Translations under genes and position numbers: made by a program
The notes under the pieces: generated by a model
What the model was told of the DNA's origin: nothing
Database searches by the model: none
The model's input: the letters and a program-made list of their open reading frames with translations, nothing else
Assembly (NCBI GenBank): GCA_938015805.1
Contig: CALLXF010000073.1
Span: forward strand, 1 to 36,448
Source of the DNA: an uncultured Saprospiraceae bacterium
Lineage (GTDB): Bacteria; Bacteroidota; Bacteroidia; Chitinophagales; Saprospiraceae
Length of the DNA: 36,448 nt
Direction of reading: 5' to 3'
Shown: one piece after another, positions 1-6,665 of the stretch
Numbering within the stretch: the stretch's first letter is position 1
Layout of the letters: each line of letters opens with the position of its first letter

Positions 1-160
1 TAAACCGCTAAACCGCTAAACCGCTAAACCGCTAAACCGCTAAACCGCTAAACCGCTAAACCGCTAAACCGCTAAACCGCTAAACCGCTAAACCGCTAAA
101 CCGCTAAACCGCTAAACCGCTAAACCACTAAACCACTAAACCACTAAACCACTAAACCAC
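1..160. repeat. 8-bp tandem repeat, at least 20 units
   Basis: Twenty uninterrupted 8-bp units. The first 15 (1-120) are TAAACCGC and the last five (121-160) are TAAACCAC, with a sharp switch between the two versions. The array ends 2 bp before the dinB stop codon and starts at the window edge, so the true copy number may be higher. On the dinB-sense strand it reads GTGGTTTA then GCGGTTTA and would lie in the dinB 3' UTR. Homogeneous blocks of each variant fit growth by replication slippage. No spacers are present, so it is not a CRISPR array. Confidence 0.98.
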
Positions 161-162
161 TC

Positions 163-1377
163 CTACTGATGGCGATGAGCTAGTACGATTGGTGGTTCCC
201 CATTAAAAGGGTTTGTAAATCCGCCGATCGTCTTTGCTCCGTATGTCGAGGCTCGGATAACACTACGGCTACCGTACTTATTTCTGATGATATCCATTGC
301 ATTATAAAGATTTACTGTTTTTTTTGTATCCTCAAAAAGATCGATCTGATATTTTCCTTGTACTAGACTACTAAAGCGTACACCGATCAGTCTTACTAAA
401 AGTCTACGATTATATAATTTATTAAAAATCTCTAACACTCTTTCTATCAGTGTGTGATCTGCTGAGGTGTAAGGGATTTTCATCTGTTTAGAATAGGTGT
501 TAAAATCTGAGTAACGGATTTTTACAGTTACACAGGAGGTCAGTCTGTTTCCATTACGCAGCTGGAAAGCGAGATCCTCGGCCATCGCTCTCATGATCGT
601 CTTAAGTCGATAGACATCTGTAGTATCTCTTCTAAATGTCCGTTCGTTAGAGATAGATTTGCGTTCGTGATATTCTATGATAGGAGAGGAGTCTATTCCA
701 TTGGCTCGTTTCCAGACCACACGGCCATTTTTACCAAATACAGATTCCATCATTTCTACAGGCATCTCCTGGACCTTGTTTACTTTTTTGATCCCTAGAT
801 TACAGAAGGTCTGGAACATCTTTTCTCCGACCATCGGAATTTTACGGATCGATAAAGGGGCTAGGAAAGGCTTCTCAAAACCTCTATCTATTTTGATCTG
901 ATTATTAGGTTTTGCTTCTCCAGTAGCAACTTTAGAAACGATCTTATTGGCGGCAAGCCCAAAAGAAATCGGCAAGCCTGTCTCTCTCATTATCTTTTGT
1001 CTCAGTTCGCTAGAAAATTTATATGCTCCTACGTACTTGTCCATTCCTGATAGATCGGCGTAGAATTCATCGATACTCGATTTTTCTAAGATCGGGACTT
1101 CTCCTTTCATGATATCAGTGACCAGTTTAGAGTACTTAGTATAGGTGCCGGCATTACCTCTGATGGTGATCGCCTCAGGACATAACCTTTTTGCCATACG
1201 CATCGGCATACCTGAATGAGCTCCATATTTACGAGCTTCATAACTCGCTGTCGAGACAACACCTCGATCTCCTGTTCCTCCTACGAGTATCGGTTTACCG
1301 ATCAGCTTACTATCGATAAGTCGCTCTACCGATACAAAAAAACTATCAAGGTCCATATGGAGGATGGTTCGTTGCAT
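163..1377 (-). CDS. dinB: DNA polymerase IV (Y-family, error-prone)
   Basis: A 404-residue Y-family translesion polymerase, expected to copy past damaged bases with low fidelity. The N-terminus carries the catalytic palm motif with D9 and D11, followed by the FF pair whose second member (F14) aligns with the steric gate of E. coli DinB. The second catalytic motif SSIDE gives D103 and E104. Helix-hairpin-helix-like sequence follows around residues 175-200, and the little-finger domain occupies about 240-345. A sliding-clamp binding peptide QIDLF sits at 344-348, followed by an unusually long tail of about 55 residues. The ATG at 1377 places the catalytic motif at the normal distance from the N-terminus. 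The gene diverges from a small membrane-protein gene, and palindromes in the shared promoter suggest repressor control. Its 3' end abuts an 8-bp tandem repeat. Confidence 0.96.
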   Translation of the reverse strand: MQRTILHMDLDSFFVSVERLIDSKLIGKPILVGGTGDRGVVSTASYEARKYGAHSGMPMRMAKRLCPEAITIRGNAGTYTKYSKLVTDIMKGEVPILEKSSIDEFYADLSGMDKYVGAYKFSSELRQKIMRETGLPISFGLAANKIVSKVATGEAKPNNQIKIDRGFEKPFLAPLSIRKIPMVGEKMFQTFCNLGIKKVNKVQEMPVEMMESVFGKNGRVVWKRANGIDSSPIIEYHERKSISNERTFRRDTTDVYRLKTIMRAMAEDLAFQLRNGNRLTSCVTVKIRYSDFNTYSKQMKIPYTSADHTLIERVLEIFNKLYNRRLLVRLIGVRFSSLVQGKYQIDLFEDTKKTVNLYNAMDIIRNKYGSRSVIRASTYGAKTIGGFTNPFNGEPPIVLAHRHQ

Positions 1378-1410
1378 ATCATTTTTAATCTACGACGAAG
1401 TAAATACAAT

Positions 1411-1444
1411 TTTGGAAATAATCCAAATTTATGGAATAATTCCA
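1411..1444. promoter_or_regulatory. Twin palindromic operator candidate between dinB and the divergent gene
   Basis: Two inverted repeats share the pattern TGGA-N5-TCCA: TTTGGAAATAATCCAAA at 1411-1427 and TGGAATAATTCCA at 1432-1444. Their centres are 19 bp apart, close to two helical turns. The putative dinB -7 element lies at 1424-1431, overlapping the first repeat and touching the second, so a bound repressor would block dinB. The S24 self-cleaving regulator encoded at 2154-2894 is the obvious local candidate to bind here. The palindromes are seen directly; the binding protein is inference. Confidence 0.5.
1424..1431 (-). promoter_or_regulatory. Putative dinB promoter -7 element
   Basis: On the minus strand this reads TAAATTTG, an exact match to the Bacteroidota -7 consensus TAnnTTTG. 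It would place the transcript start near 1417, about 40 nt before the dinB ATG. I see no clear -33 TTG at the expected distance. Confidence 0.45.
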
Positions 1445-1461
1445 ATTAATATAATTTGTGT

Positions 1462-1469
1462 TATATTTG
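1462..1469 (+). promoter_or_regulatory. Putative promoter -7 element for the 1494 gene
   Basis: TATATTTG matches TAnnTTTG. It predicts a transcript start near 1476, about 18 nt before the ATG at 1494, and therefore argues against the GTG at 1458 as the start of the downstream gene. No clear -33 element. Confidence 0.4.
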
Positions 1470-1493
1470 GGTAAGGAAAAATATCGGATTCCT

Positions 1494-2015
1494 ATGTGGA
1501 AAATTTTAATCATCTTTTTACTGACTGCTTTTATCGTGCATTTGCTTTATCGCAATCCAGAAAAATCATCAGATAGTAAGCAACCTACGGATAGATCTAG
1601 TAATGATGGCGGGACAATTAAACAAGTAAAAACAAAACAGAAAGAACAAACTGTTCCGCCACAAAAGCGTGGACCGAGAGGTGTGATCGTAGAACCTAAT
1701 GAATTTACCTCAGGATACAGTATCGCTTATTATGATGTCCATGAGGCTGATAGTGATTACTCTTATTTATCCTCGCAAGGATATCAGGGTGGAGGCCCCT
1801 CGTGGGAAGGAATACTATATGGCTTACTAAAAATAAAAGATCCTGATCTACTACAGCGTATAGAATTTGATGCAGAGGGAGACGGCCTTGTGATCAATGG
1901 GACTAATCGAGCAGATCTAGAAAAAATAGCTCTATGGATCGATGATGTAAAAGCAGATCGTAAACTGATGCAAAGAGCCATCATGATGGCCAATATAGAC
2001 GGCCGTATGGAGTAA
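1494..2015 (+). CDS. Membrane-anchored small protein, possibly Imm51-like
   Basis: A 173-residue protein of unknown function. Residues 2-19 form one hydrophobic segment, so it is probably anchored in the inner membrane. A charged, low-complexity linker follows to about residue 60, then a compact C-terminal domain. That domain contains a GGGPSWEGILYGLL stretch, an aspartate-rich region (FDAEGDG) and a final amphipathic part (LEKIALWIDDV). The GY/GGxxWEG pattern followed by a helix reminds me of the Imm51 immunity-protein family, but this is recall without a search. I chose the ATG at 1494 because it begins the hydrophobic segment and follows a promoter-like TATATTTG; a GTG at 1458 would add 12 residues. 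It lies between divergent dinB and an S24 regulator. No toxin gene is visible nearby. Confidence 0.7.
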   Translation: MWKILIIFLLTAFIVHLLYRNPEKSSDSKQPTDRSSNDGGTIKQVKTKQKEQTVPPQKRGPRGVIVEPNEFTSGYSIAYYDVHEADSDYSYLSSQGYQGGGPSWEGILYGLLKIKDPDLLQRIEFDAEGDGLVINGTNRADLEKIALWIDDVKADRKLMQRAIMMANIDGRME

Positions 2016-2153
2016 CGAGAAGAGCGAGCGAGATAAAGTAAAGTCATCATGTAGATAACGACTATATGGATTAAGAAAGGAGTACAGATTATAAAGGCAA
2101 AAAATCATACGTTTTAGAGACTATTAGATAGACTAGATTCTTACAATAAAAAA

Positions 2154-2894
2154 ATGAACTTAGCAAAGTCTGCCATTAGATTTAAACAGATAAGAGAGGA
2201 GTTAGGGATGACTCAGTCGGCTTTCGCCGAAAGGCTAAGTATTAAAAATACAACAGCTGATATAGAAAGAGGCAAAGTAAAAATATCGGGAAGGATCGTC
2301 AGTCAGTTACTAAAAGATTATCAGATAAATCCATTATGGTTATACGGTAGCAGTACACAAAAATATCTGCAAGCACAAGAACAAAACATATCACCCAAAG
2401 TTATCACCGTAAATGATCAAGGCATAGAAAATATATTACTGGTAAATGCAAAGGCTGCCGCAGGGTATGCTGATAATATACAAGAGCCTTCTTTTTACGA
2501 GGAGTTACCTGCATTTAGCTTTCCATTACCAGAATACCGCAACACTAGTTTTAGAGGTTTCCAAGTAGAAGGGGATAGTATGATACCTGCTATAAAACCA
2601 GATGACTGGATACTCGCAAGAGCTCTTACTAATCTAAACGAAGTGCGTGACGGTAAGGTGTATGTGATAGTTGAGCGAGATACGATCAGAGTAAAAAAAG
2701 TTCAGAAATCTAACGATCATCTCACACTTATATCTCTTAATAATGAGTATCCCGCAGTACAAGTTCCACTCGCAGAAATAAAAGAGATATGGGAGTTCCA
2801 TAGTAAGCTCAGTACTGCCATGGATACACAGCCTAGTAACCAATTATTATTAGAGATAAAAACAGACTTAGAAGAGATTAAAGGGCGACTATAG
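2154..2894 (+). CDS. XRE-family / S24 self-cleaving transcriptional repressor (LexA/CI-like)
   Basis: A 246-residue regulator. Residues 8-65 form an XRE helix-turn-helix (RFKQIREELGMTQSAFAERL...). A C-terminal S24 (LexA/UmuD-type) domain runs from about 95 to 215. The self-cleavage parts are all visible: an Ala-Gly bond at A103-G104 within KAAAGY, the nucleophile S142 in GDSM, and a lysine at K181 in TIRVKKV, the expected general base. The sequence therefore predicts RecA-stimulated cleavage and derepression, as for LexA and lambda CI. The last 30 residues (NQLLLEIKTDLEEIKGRL) look helical and may be a short coiled coil. It lies two genes from dinB, whose promoter has matching palindromes. 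A near-consensus -7 element, TACGTTTT, is at 2108-2115. It could also be a prophage-type repressor, but no phage genes are seen. Confidence 0.9.
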   Translation: MNLAKSAIRFKQIREELGMTQSAFAERLSIKNTTADIERGKVKISGRIVSQLLKDYQINPLWLYGSSTQKYLQAQEQNISPKVITVNDQGIENILLVNAKAAAGYADNIQEPSFYEELPAFSFPLPEYRNTSFRGFQVEGDSMIPAIKPDDWILARALTNLNEVRDGKVYVIVERDTIRVKKVQKSNDHLTLISLNNEYPAVQVPLAEIKEIWEFHSKLSTAMDTQPSNQLLLEIKTDLEEIKGRL

Positions 2895-2990
2895 TCGAAT
2901 GGTAAGCTGCTCTTAAATCAGAAAATCGATTAAGAAAATAATGGTTTGCAATAGTTAATTTTATTTGTGCTTAATGATAAAAATGAAATT

Positions 2991-4487
2991 ATGAGACAGA
3001 TTGTTTTACTTCTACTTGCAGTCGTAATGCCTTTCACTATTAAAACACAAGATCTCACAGAGGGATTACTTATAAATGATCTCAGTTTACATCCGATGCA
3101 GGACATAGAAAAACCAGGTCATCTAGACATGATAACCGATCCAGCATTTGGGACTACTATAAGACGTATAACTAATGCCGCTCCAGGACAAGTGATCGTT
3201 CCGATGTACAGCACCATACAAGCGTGGAATGCAGACGAGTCTATGATGATTTTATATAATCAGTCCTCTGGTAAACACGAACTGCTAAATGGAATGACAT
3301 ATCAGTTTGTAAGAGTCTTAGACGATGTAGATCCTATCGATCTAGAACAAATATTCTGGGACTTTTCTGATCCGGATATTTTATATTACCCTGATGATCT
3401 GACATATGATTTTATACGTTATACGATTAGCACGCAATCTAAAGAAGTACTTGTAAACCTCGCAAGTCTTACAAGTTGTAATGACGATATAGAAATGGGA
3501 AATGATATTCAGATGATGTCCTGGGATTCTGATGTTTTTACATTTAGATGTGGAAACGATACAGCATATGCTTATCAGATATCTACGGGAGTATTATCTG
3601 GTTTCAACATACAAGAATTAAATTTTACGGCCCCTACAGTAGCACCGAGTGGAACTCTATTTTATCATGATAAGAAAGTCTATGACAGTAATGGAAATAG
3701 TATCATAGACTTAAATAAAAACGCCGTCGAACATTCATGCGTAGGAAAACTTTCTAATGGAAATGATGCCTTTTATTCTATTGCATTTCAAGAAGGACCA
3801 GAAGGTGGATGTATAGGTGACATAATTGCTCATGACCTTACAACTGGAGAATGTATTCCGATCATTAGCCAAAATCAAGGTTACGATTACCCGCAATCTG
3901 GAACGCATATCTCTTCATTGGCTCACAAGAATACAAATCCAGGATGGGTCGCCGCATCCATGATAGGTTATGATCAGAATGGACAAGAGTTACTAGATCA
4001 GGAATTAGTCATTGCGAGAGCAATTAATAGCAATGTAGAAGTTTGTAGGATAGGGCATCATAGAAGTGATGAGGACCAATTTGATTATTGGGGCGAACCA
4101 CATGCTGTTATCAGCCCGACAGGTACCAGAGTATTATTTGCATCAGACTGGAGTGGGGATGAGGATGGGCTGTCAGTAGATTCTTATGTCGTAGAGTTAC
4201 CCGCTCATACTACATTGATTTCCACTCAAAATCAAAATAATAATACCAGATGGCATCGCATATATCCTAATCCAGTAAATGATCGATTAACATTAGAATT
4301 GGAAAATACAAATAGCCGAGAAATAATTTTATCAATTTACAATGCTACTGGAAAGCGTATCCATACATATAAAACTAGAATGGATCGATTTAATATCACT
4401 ACTCAGGATCTCAGCCCCGGAATATATTTCTATAAAATATCAGATAATGATAACGAAGCTATTTATGGTAGGTTTATAAAGCAATAA
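2991..4487 (+). CDS. Secreted beta-propeller-like protein with T9SS C-terminal sorting domain
   Basis: About 498 residues. The N-terminus MRQIVLLLLAVVMPFTIKTQ is a signal peptide. The middle resembles TolB/oligogalacturonide-lyase-like beta-propellers, with repeated blade-like segments such as STIQAWNADESMMILYN and EPHAVISPTGTRVLFASDWSG. No catalytic residues can be assigned. The last 75 or so residues start with YPNPVNDRLTLELE and end with PGIYFYKISDN...YGRFIKQ, the Por-secretion-tail pattern (TIGR04183 type) that sends proteins through the type IX system of Bacteroidota. The ATG at 2991 is preferred over an upstream GTG at 2967, which would put eight polar residues before the signal peptide. 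It stands alone, with no T9SS machinery nearby. Confidence 0.88.
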   Translation: MRQIVLLLLAVVMPFTIKTQDLTEGLLINDLSLHPMQDIEKPGHLDMITDPAFGTTIRRITNAAPGQVIVPMYSTIQAWNADESMMILYNQSSGKHELLNGMTYQFVRVLDDVDPIDLEQIFWDFSDPDILYYPDDLTYDFIRYTISTQSKEVLVNLASLTSCNDDIEMGNDIQMMSWDSDVFTFRCGNDTAYAYQISTGVLSGFNIQELNFTAPTVAPSGTLFYHDKKVYDSNGNSIIDLNKNAVEHSCVGKLSNGNDAFYSIAFQEGPEGGCIGDIIAHDLTTGECIPIISQNQGYDYPQSGTHISSLAHKNTNPGWVAASMIGYDQNGQELLDQELVIARAINSNVEVCRIGHHRSDEDQFDYWGEPHAVISPTGTRVLFASDWSGDEDGLSVDSYVVELPAHTTLISTQNQNNNTRWHRIYPNPVNDRLTLELENTNSREIILSIYNATGKRIHTYKTRMDRFNITTQDLSPGIYFYKISDNDNEAIYGRFIKQ

Positions 4488-4573
4488 TCTTGAAGAGAGC
4501 GATAGTTTCTTTCAAGTATGGTCATGCAGTAATGGACACAGGGGAATAAATCCGTCTTTTAAAAATCAACACC

Positions 4574-4966
4574 TTACATAAAATATGTAAACCAGGCATT
4601 CCACATCTTAGGCATAAATATAATACCACCAACGATGACTGCAGCGATAGCGGCTATTAAGGTAGCTCCTGCTGCGTAATCCTTAGCATCTTCCACATTT
4701 ATATTATGATTAGGTTCTATAAGGTCGCATACAGATTCTATAGCAGTGTTTAGCAGTTCGGTAATTAAGACGAGTGAGATCGTTATTGCTATAAATGACC
4801 ACTCCGTCGAGTTTAAACTAAAATACCATCCCAGAGGTAGGACCATACAGATTACGACTAGATGGATCCTCGCATTATGCTCTCGCTTGACTAACTTAAT
4901 TATGCCCGTTATAGCAAACGAGAAACTTACAATTCTATCTGCTATTGAAAATTTTTTGGGTTTCAT
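4574..4966 (-). CDS. dgkA: Diacylglycerol/undecaprenol kinase family protein
   Basis: A 130-residue integral membrane kinase of the DgkA family, which phosphorylates diacylglycerol or undecaprenol with ATP at the inner membrane. Family signatures are clear: RIVSFSFAITGI near the start, REHNARIHL, the central ELLNTAIESVCDLI motif with catalytic-site acidic residues, and KDYAAGATLIAAI in the last third. Three hydrophobic segments (about residues 32-48, 55-72 and 95-117) match the family's three-helix fold. Substrate preference cannot be read from sequence; many non-enteric members act on undecaprenol. The start is the ATG at 4966, with a promoter-like TAATTTTG just upstream. Monocistronic by context. 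Confidence 0.92.
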   Translation of the reverse strand: MKPKKFSIADRIVSFSFAITGIIKLVKREHNARIHLVVICMVLPLGWYFSLNSTEWSFIAITISLVLITELLNTAIESVCDLIEPNHNINVEDAKDYAAGATLIAAIAAVIVGGIIFMPKMWNAWFTYFM

Positions 4967-4979
4967 AATAAGAAAATGG

Positions 4980-4987
4980 CAAAATTA
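4980..4987 (-). promoter_or_regulatory. Putative dgkA promoter -7 element
   Basis: On the minus strand this reads TAATTTTG, matching TAnnTTTG. It lies 13 nt before the ATG, so the transcript would have only a few untranslated bases. No clear -33 box, so the call is weak. Confidence 0.3.
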
Positions 4988-5292
4988 GTTTTGGAAATCT
5001 ACCTATAATAATCAGTTGAATTAGTAAGCTCACCTTACTATAAGTAAACCTATGTAAGTTATATCTTATTTAAAGGTATAAAACGATATTCTCTCATTGC
5101 TAAAATATTTTAAGATTATAGTTAGACTTATTTATTAACTCCTTTTTTCTGGTCTTTAGAGGTATCGGTTAGAGATATTAAGCGTCATGAGGAAATGGAC
5201 TTCGCACAGTATCTTAGAACAGTAGGGGTTAAGCGAGGAGTAAAACACTTCTATTCTCTAAACAATTTAGCAGCATATTTGCTGTATATAAT
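4988..5292. other. Intergenic region between dgkA and ubiX
   Basis: About 300 bp with no convincing gene in any frame. It lies between two divergent genes and must hold the ubiX promoter. The only structured element I see is the inverted repeat CAGCA-TATT-TGCTG at 5271-5284, which ends 8 nt before the ubiX start and could mask its ribosome entry site or act as an operator. Nothing else recognisable. Confidence 0.6.
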
Positions 5293-5850
5293 ATGATGCG
5301 TAAAATAGTACTCGGTATAGGAGGATCTAGTGGATCTGTTTATGCTCAACGATTGATTTCTAAATTATCCAAAATAAAGGATATAGAAGTCGGAATCGTA
5401 ATGAGCACAAATGCAATTGTAAATTGGGAAATAGAGATAGGACCATTCGACGAAAGTCAGATCCCTTTTAAGATCTATACCAAAAATGATTTTAATGCTC
5501 CCTTTGCTAGTGGCTCTGCAAAGTATGATACTATGATTATCTGTCCATCCTCTATGGGGCTTGTGGGAAGAATCGCGACTGGTATTTCTAATGATCTGAT
5601 GACTAGAGCGGCCGATGTAATTTTAAAAGAAAGGCGTAAGCTGATCATTGTACCTAGGGAAGCTCCTTACAGTTTGATCCATCTTAGAAATATGACCTCG
5701 ATTACAGAAGCAGGAGGGATTATCTGTCCTGCAACACCATCCTTTTATTCCGGTCCTAGTAGCCTCGTAGAGATTGTAGATACGGTAGTGGATAGAGTAA
5801 TCGACCTTGCGGGTTTAGAAGTAGATACTTATCGATGGGGAGAGGATTAA
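5293..5850 (+). CDS. ubiX: Flavin prenyltransferase UbiX
   Basis: A 185-residue protein that joins dimethylallyl phosphate to reduced FMN to make prenylated FMN, the cofactor of UbiD-type decarboxylases. Signatures: the FMN-binding GIGGSSGSVYAQRL at the N-terminus, ICPSSMGLVGRIATGISNDLMTRAADV in the middle, LKERRKLIIVPREAPYSLIHLRNM, and CPATPSFYSGP near the end. Length is normal for the family. Two ATGs are adjacent (5293 and 5296); I kept the first. No ubiD partner is visible, so whether it serves quinone synthesis or another decarboxylase is open. An inverted repeat lies directly upstream of the start. Confidence 0.95.
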   Translation: MMRKIVLGIGGSSGSVYAQRLISKLSKIKDIEVGIVMSTNAIVNWEIEIGPFDESQIPFKIYTKNDFNAPFASGSAKYDTMIICPSSMGLVGRIATGISNDLMTRAADVILKERRKLIIVPREAPYSLIHLRNMTSITEAGGIICPATPSFYSGPSSLVEIVDTVVDRVIDLAGLEVDTYRWGED

Positions 5851-5875
5851 TCCATTTAATATTTTGTTAATACTT

Positions 5876-5907
5876 TTTGGAGTGTAAACTAAATCTATCT
5901 AAATTTC
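5876..5907 (+). promoter_or_regulatory. Putative promoter for the DUF6794-like gene
   Basis: A TTTG at 5876-5879 is followed 20 nt later by TAAATTTC at 5900-5907, seven of eight positions of TAnnTTTG. The transcript would start near 5914, about 23 nt before the ATG at 5937. Confidence 0.35.
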
Positions 5908-5936
5908 GGTTATTCACTGTATAACTAATTTATAGT

Positions 5937-6485
5937 ATGAAAGCAGGTTTGAGATTTATTCCTTTTTTATTTTTTATCATGAGTAGTTTTATACTCTCTG
6001 CCCAACTAGAAATTTTTAAGGATGGTCCAGTTAGTTCGGCTACAGAAAAAGAATATCAGGAGCAATATCAAAAAAATATCAAGAAATCTAAGATCAATGG
6101 AATTTATATTCCACGCAATCTAAATGATGCTTTTACTGAAATTATAGCACTAGCTCCTGAAGATGCCATTTTAAAATTTAAATCCGGAGAGGAAGCCATC
6201 GTGGCTAAAAGACTACACCACGGATTAGGGAAATGGTTATTGATGAAATGGAATTTAGAAGAAGGCTCTAGGTATTCTCATTACCTAAAGCAAAAGGGAT
6301 TGAGCTTTCCTGAGGATATGGTCCAGTTTACCATCCGAGCATTCCATAGACACCTTAATGATGTCAAATTAGAAGAGGATATTTTAATCAAAGAGTATAC
6401 GGATAAACGAAAAGCAGAGCAACAAGAAAGGATTAAAAACAGAAATGTAATCAAAGAGGAGACTCGAAAAATACCTAGAAAATAA
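5937..6485 (+). CDS. Exported DUF6794-like protein
   Basis: A 182-residue protein of unknown biochemical role. A signal peptide covers residues 1-22, with likely cleavage after SA before Q23. The central part matches the pattern I recall for DUF6794: an IPRNLNDAFTEI start, then HHGLGKWLLMKWNLEEGS, then LSFPEDMVQFTIRAFHRHLN. In that family a GLGxWxxxxW segment and a P-[DE]-DM segment are the most conserved. A lysine/glutamate-rich, probably helical tail (about 148-182) follows. Probably periplasmic. It lies between ubiX and topA without tight spacing to either, so there is no operon evidence. Confidence 0.8.
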   Translation: MKAGLRFIPFLFFIMSSFILSAQLEIFKDGPVSSATEKEYQEQYQKNIKKSKINGIYIPRNLNDAFTEIIALAPEDAILKFKSGEEAIVAKRLHHGLGKWLLMKWNLEEGSRYSHYLKQKGLSFPEDMVQFTIRAFHRHLNDVKLEEDILIKEYTDKRKAEQQERIKNRNVIKEETRKIPRK

Positions 6486-6519
6486 TCAGGCTAAAAGACC
6501 ATTTATAGAAGAATACAAT

Positions 6520-6547
6520 TTTGGATTCCTCAAATTGTATACTTTTG
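6520..6547 (+). promoter_or_regulatory. Putative topA promoter
   Basis: TTTG at 6520-6523 followed 16 nt later by TACTTTTG at 6540-6547, an exact TAnnTTTG, then CATTC. A second exact match, TACTTTTG, is at 6595-6602 without a -33 partner. The leader would be about 110 or 60 nt. Confidence 0.45.
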
Positions 6548-6665
6548 CATTCCTAATTAAGAATCTAAATAAGATGAGATTAAGGTTAGAATAATACTTT
6601 TGAGCAATATTTGTGGCTCTCCGTTTGTTCTTAAAAATAGTCTGCATCTTAATTATATATAAAAT

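Noticed and set aside
1-160. Telomere or CRISPR-like array
   Set aside because: The repeat resembles TTTAGGG-type telomere units by chance, but the neighbouring genes are ordinary bacterial ones and the array is internal to the gene context. There are no spacers, so it is not CRISPR.
1216-1449. 77-residue plus-strand ORF
   Set aside because: Antisense to the conserved N-terminal coding part of dinB and runs through its promoter.
1458-1493. GTG start adding 12 residues to the 1494 gene
   Set aside because: It overlaps the TATATTTG promoter-like element and would precede the natural hydrophobic N-terminus.
2117-2142. AGACTA direct repeats before the S24 regulator gene
   Set aside because: Two 6-bp copies in AT-rich DNA are too short to support an operator call.
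4489-4516. Weak hairpin after the T9SS gene (CTTGA...TCAAG)
   Set aside because: The stem is bulged and lacks a T tract, so I do not call it a terminator.
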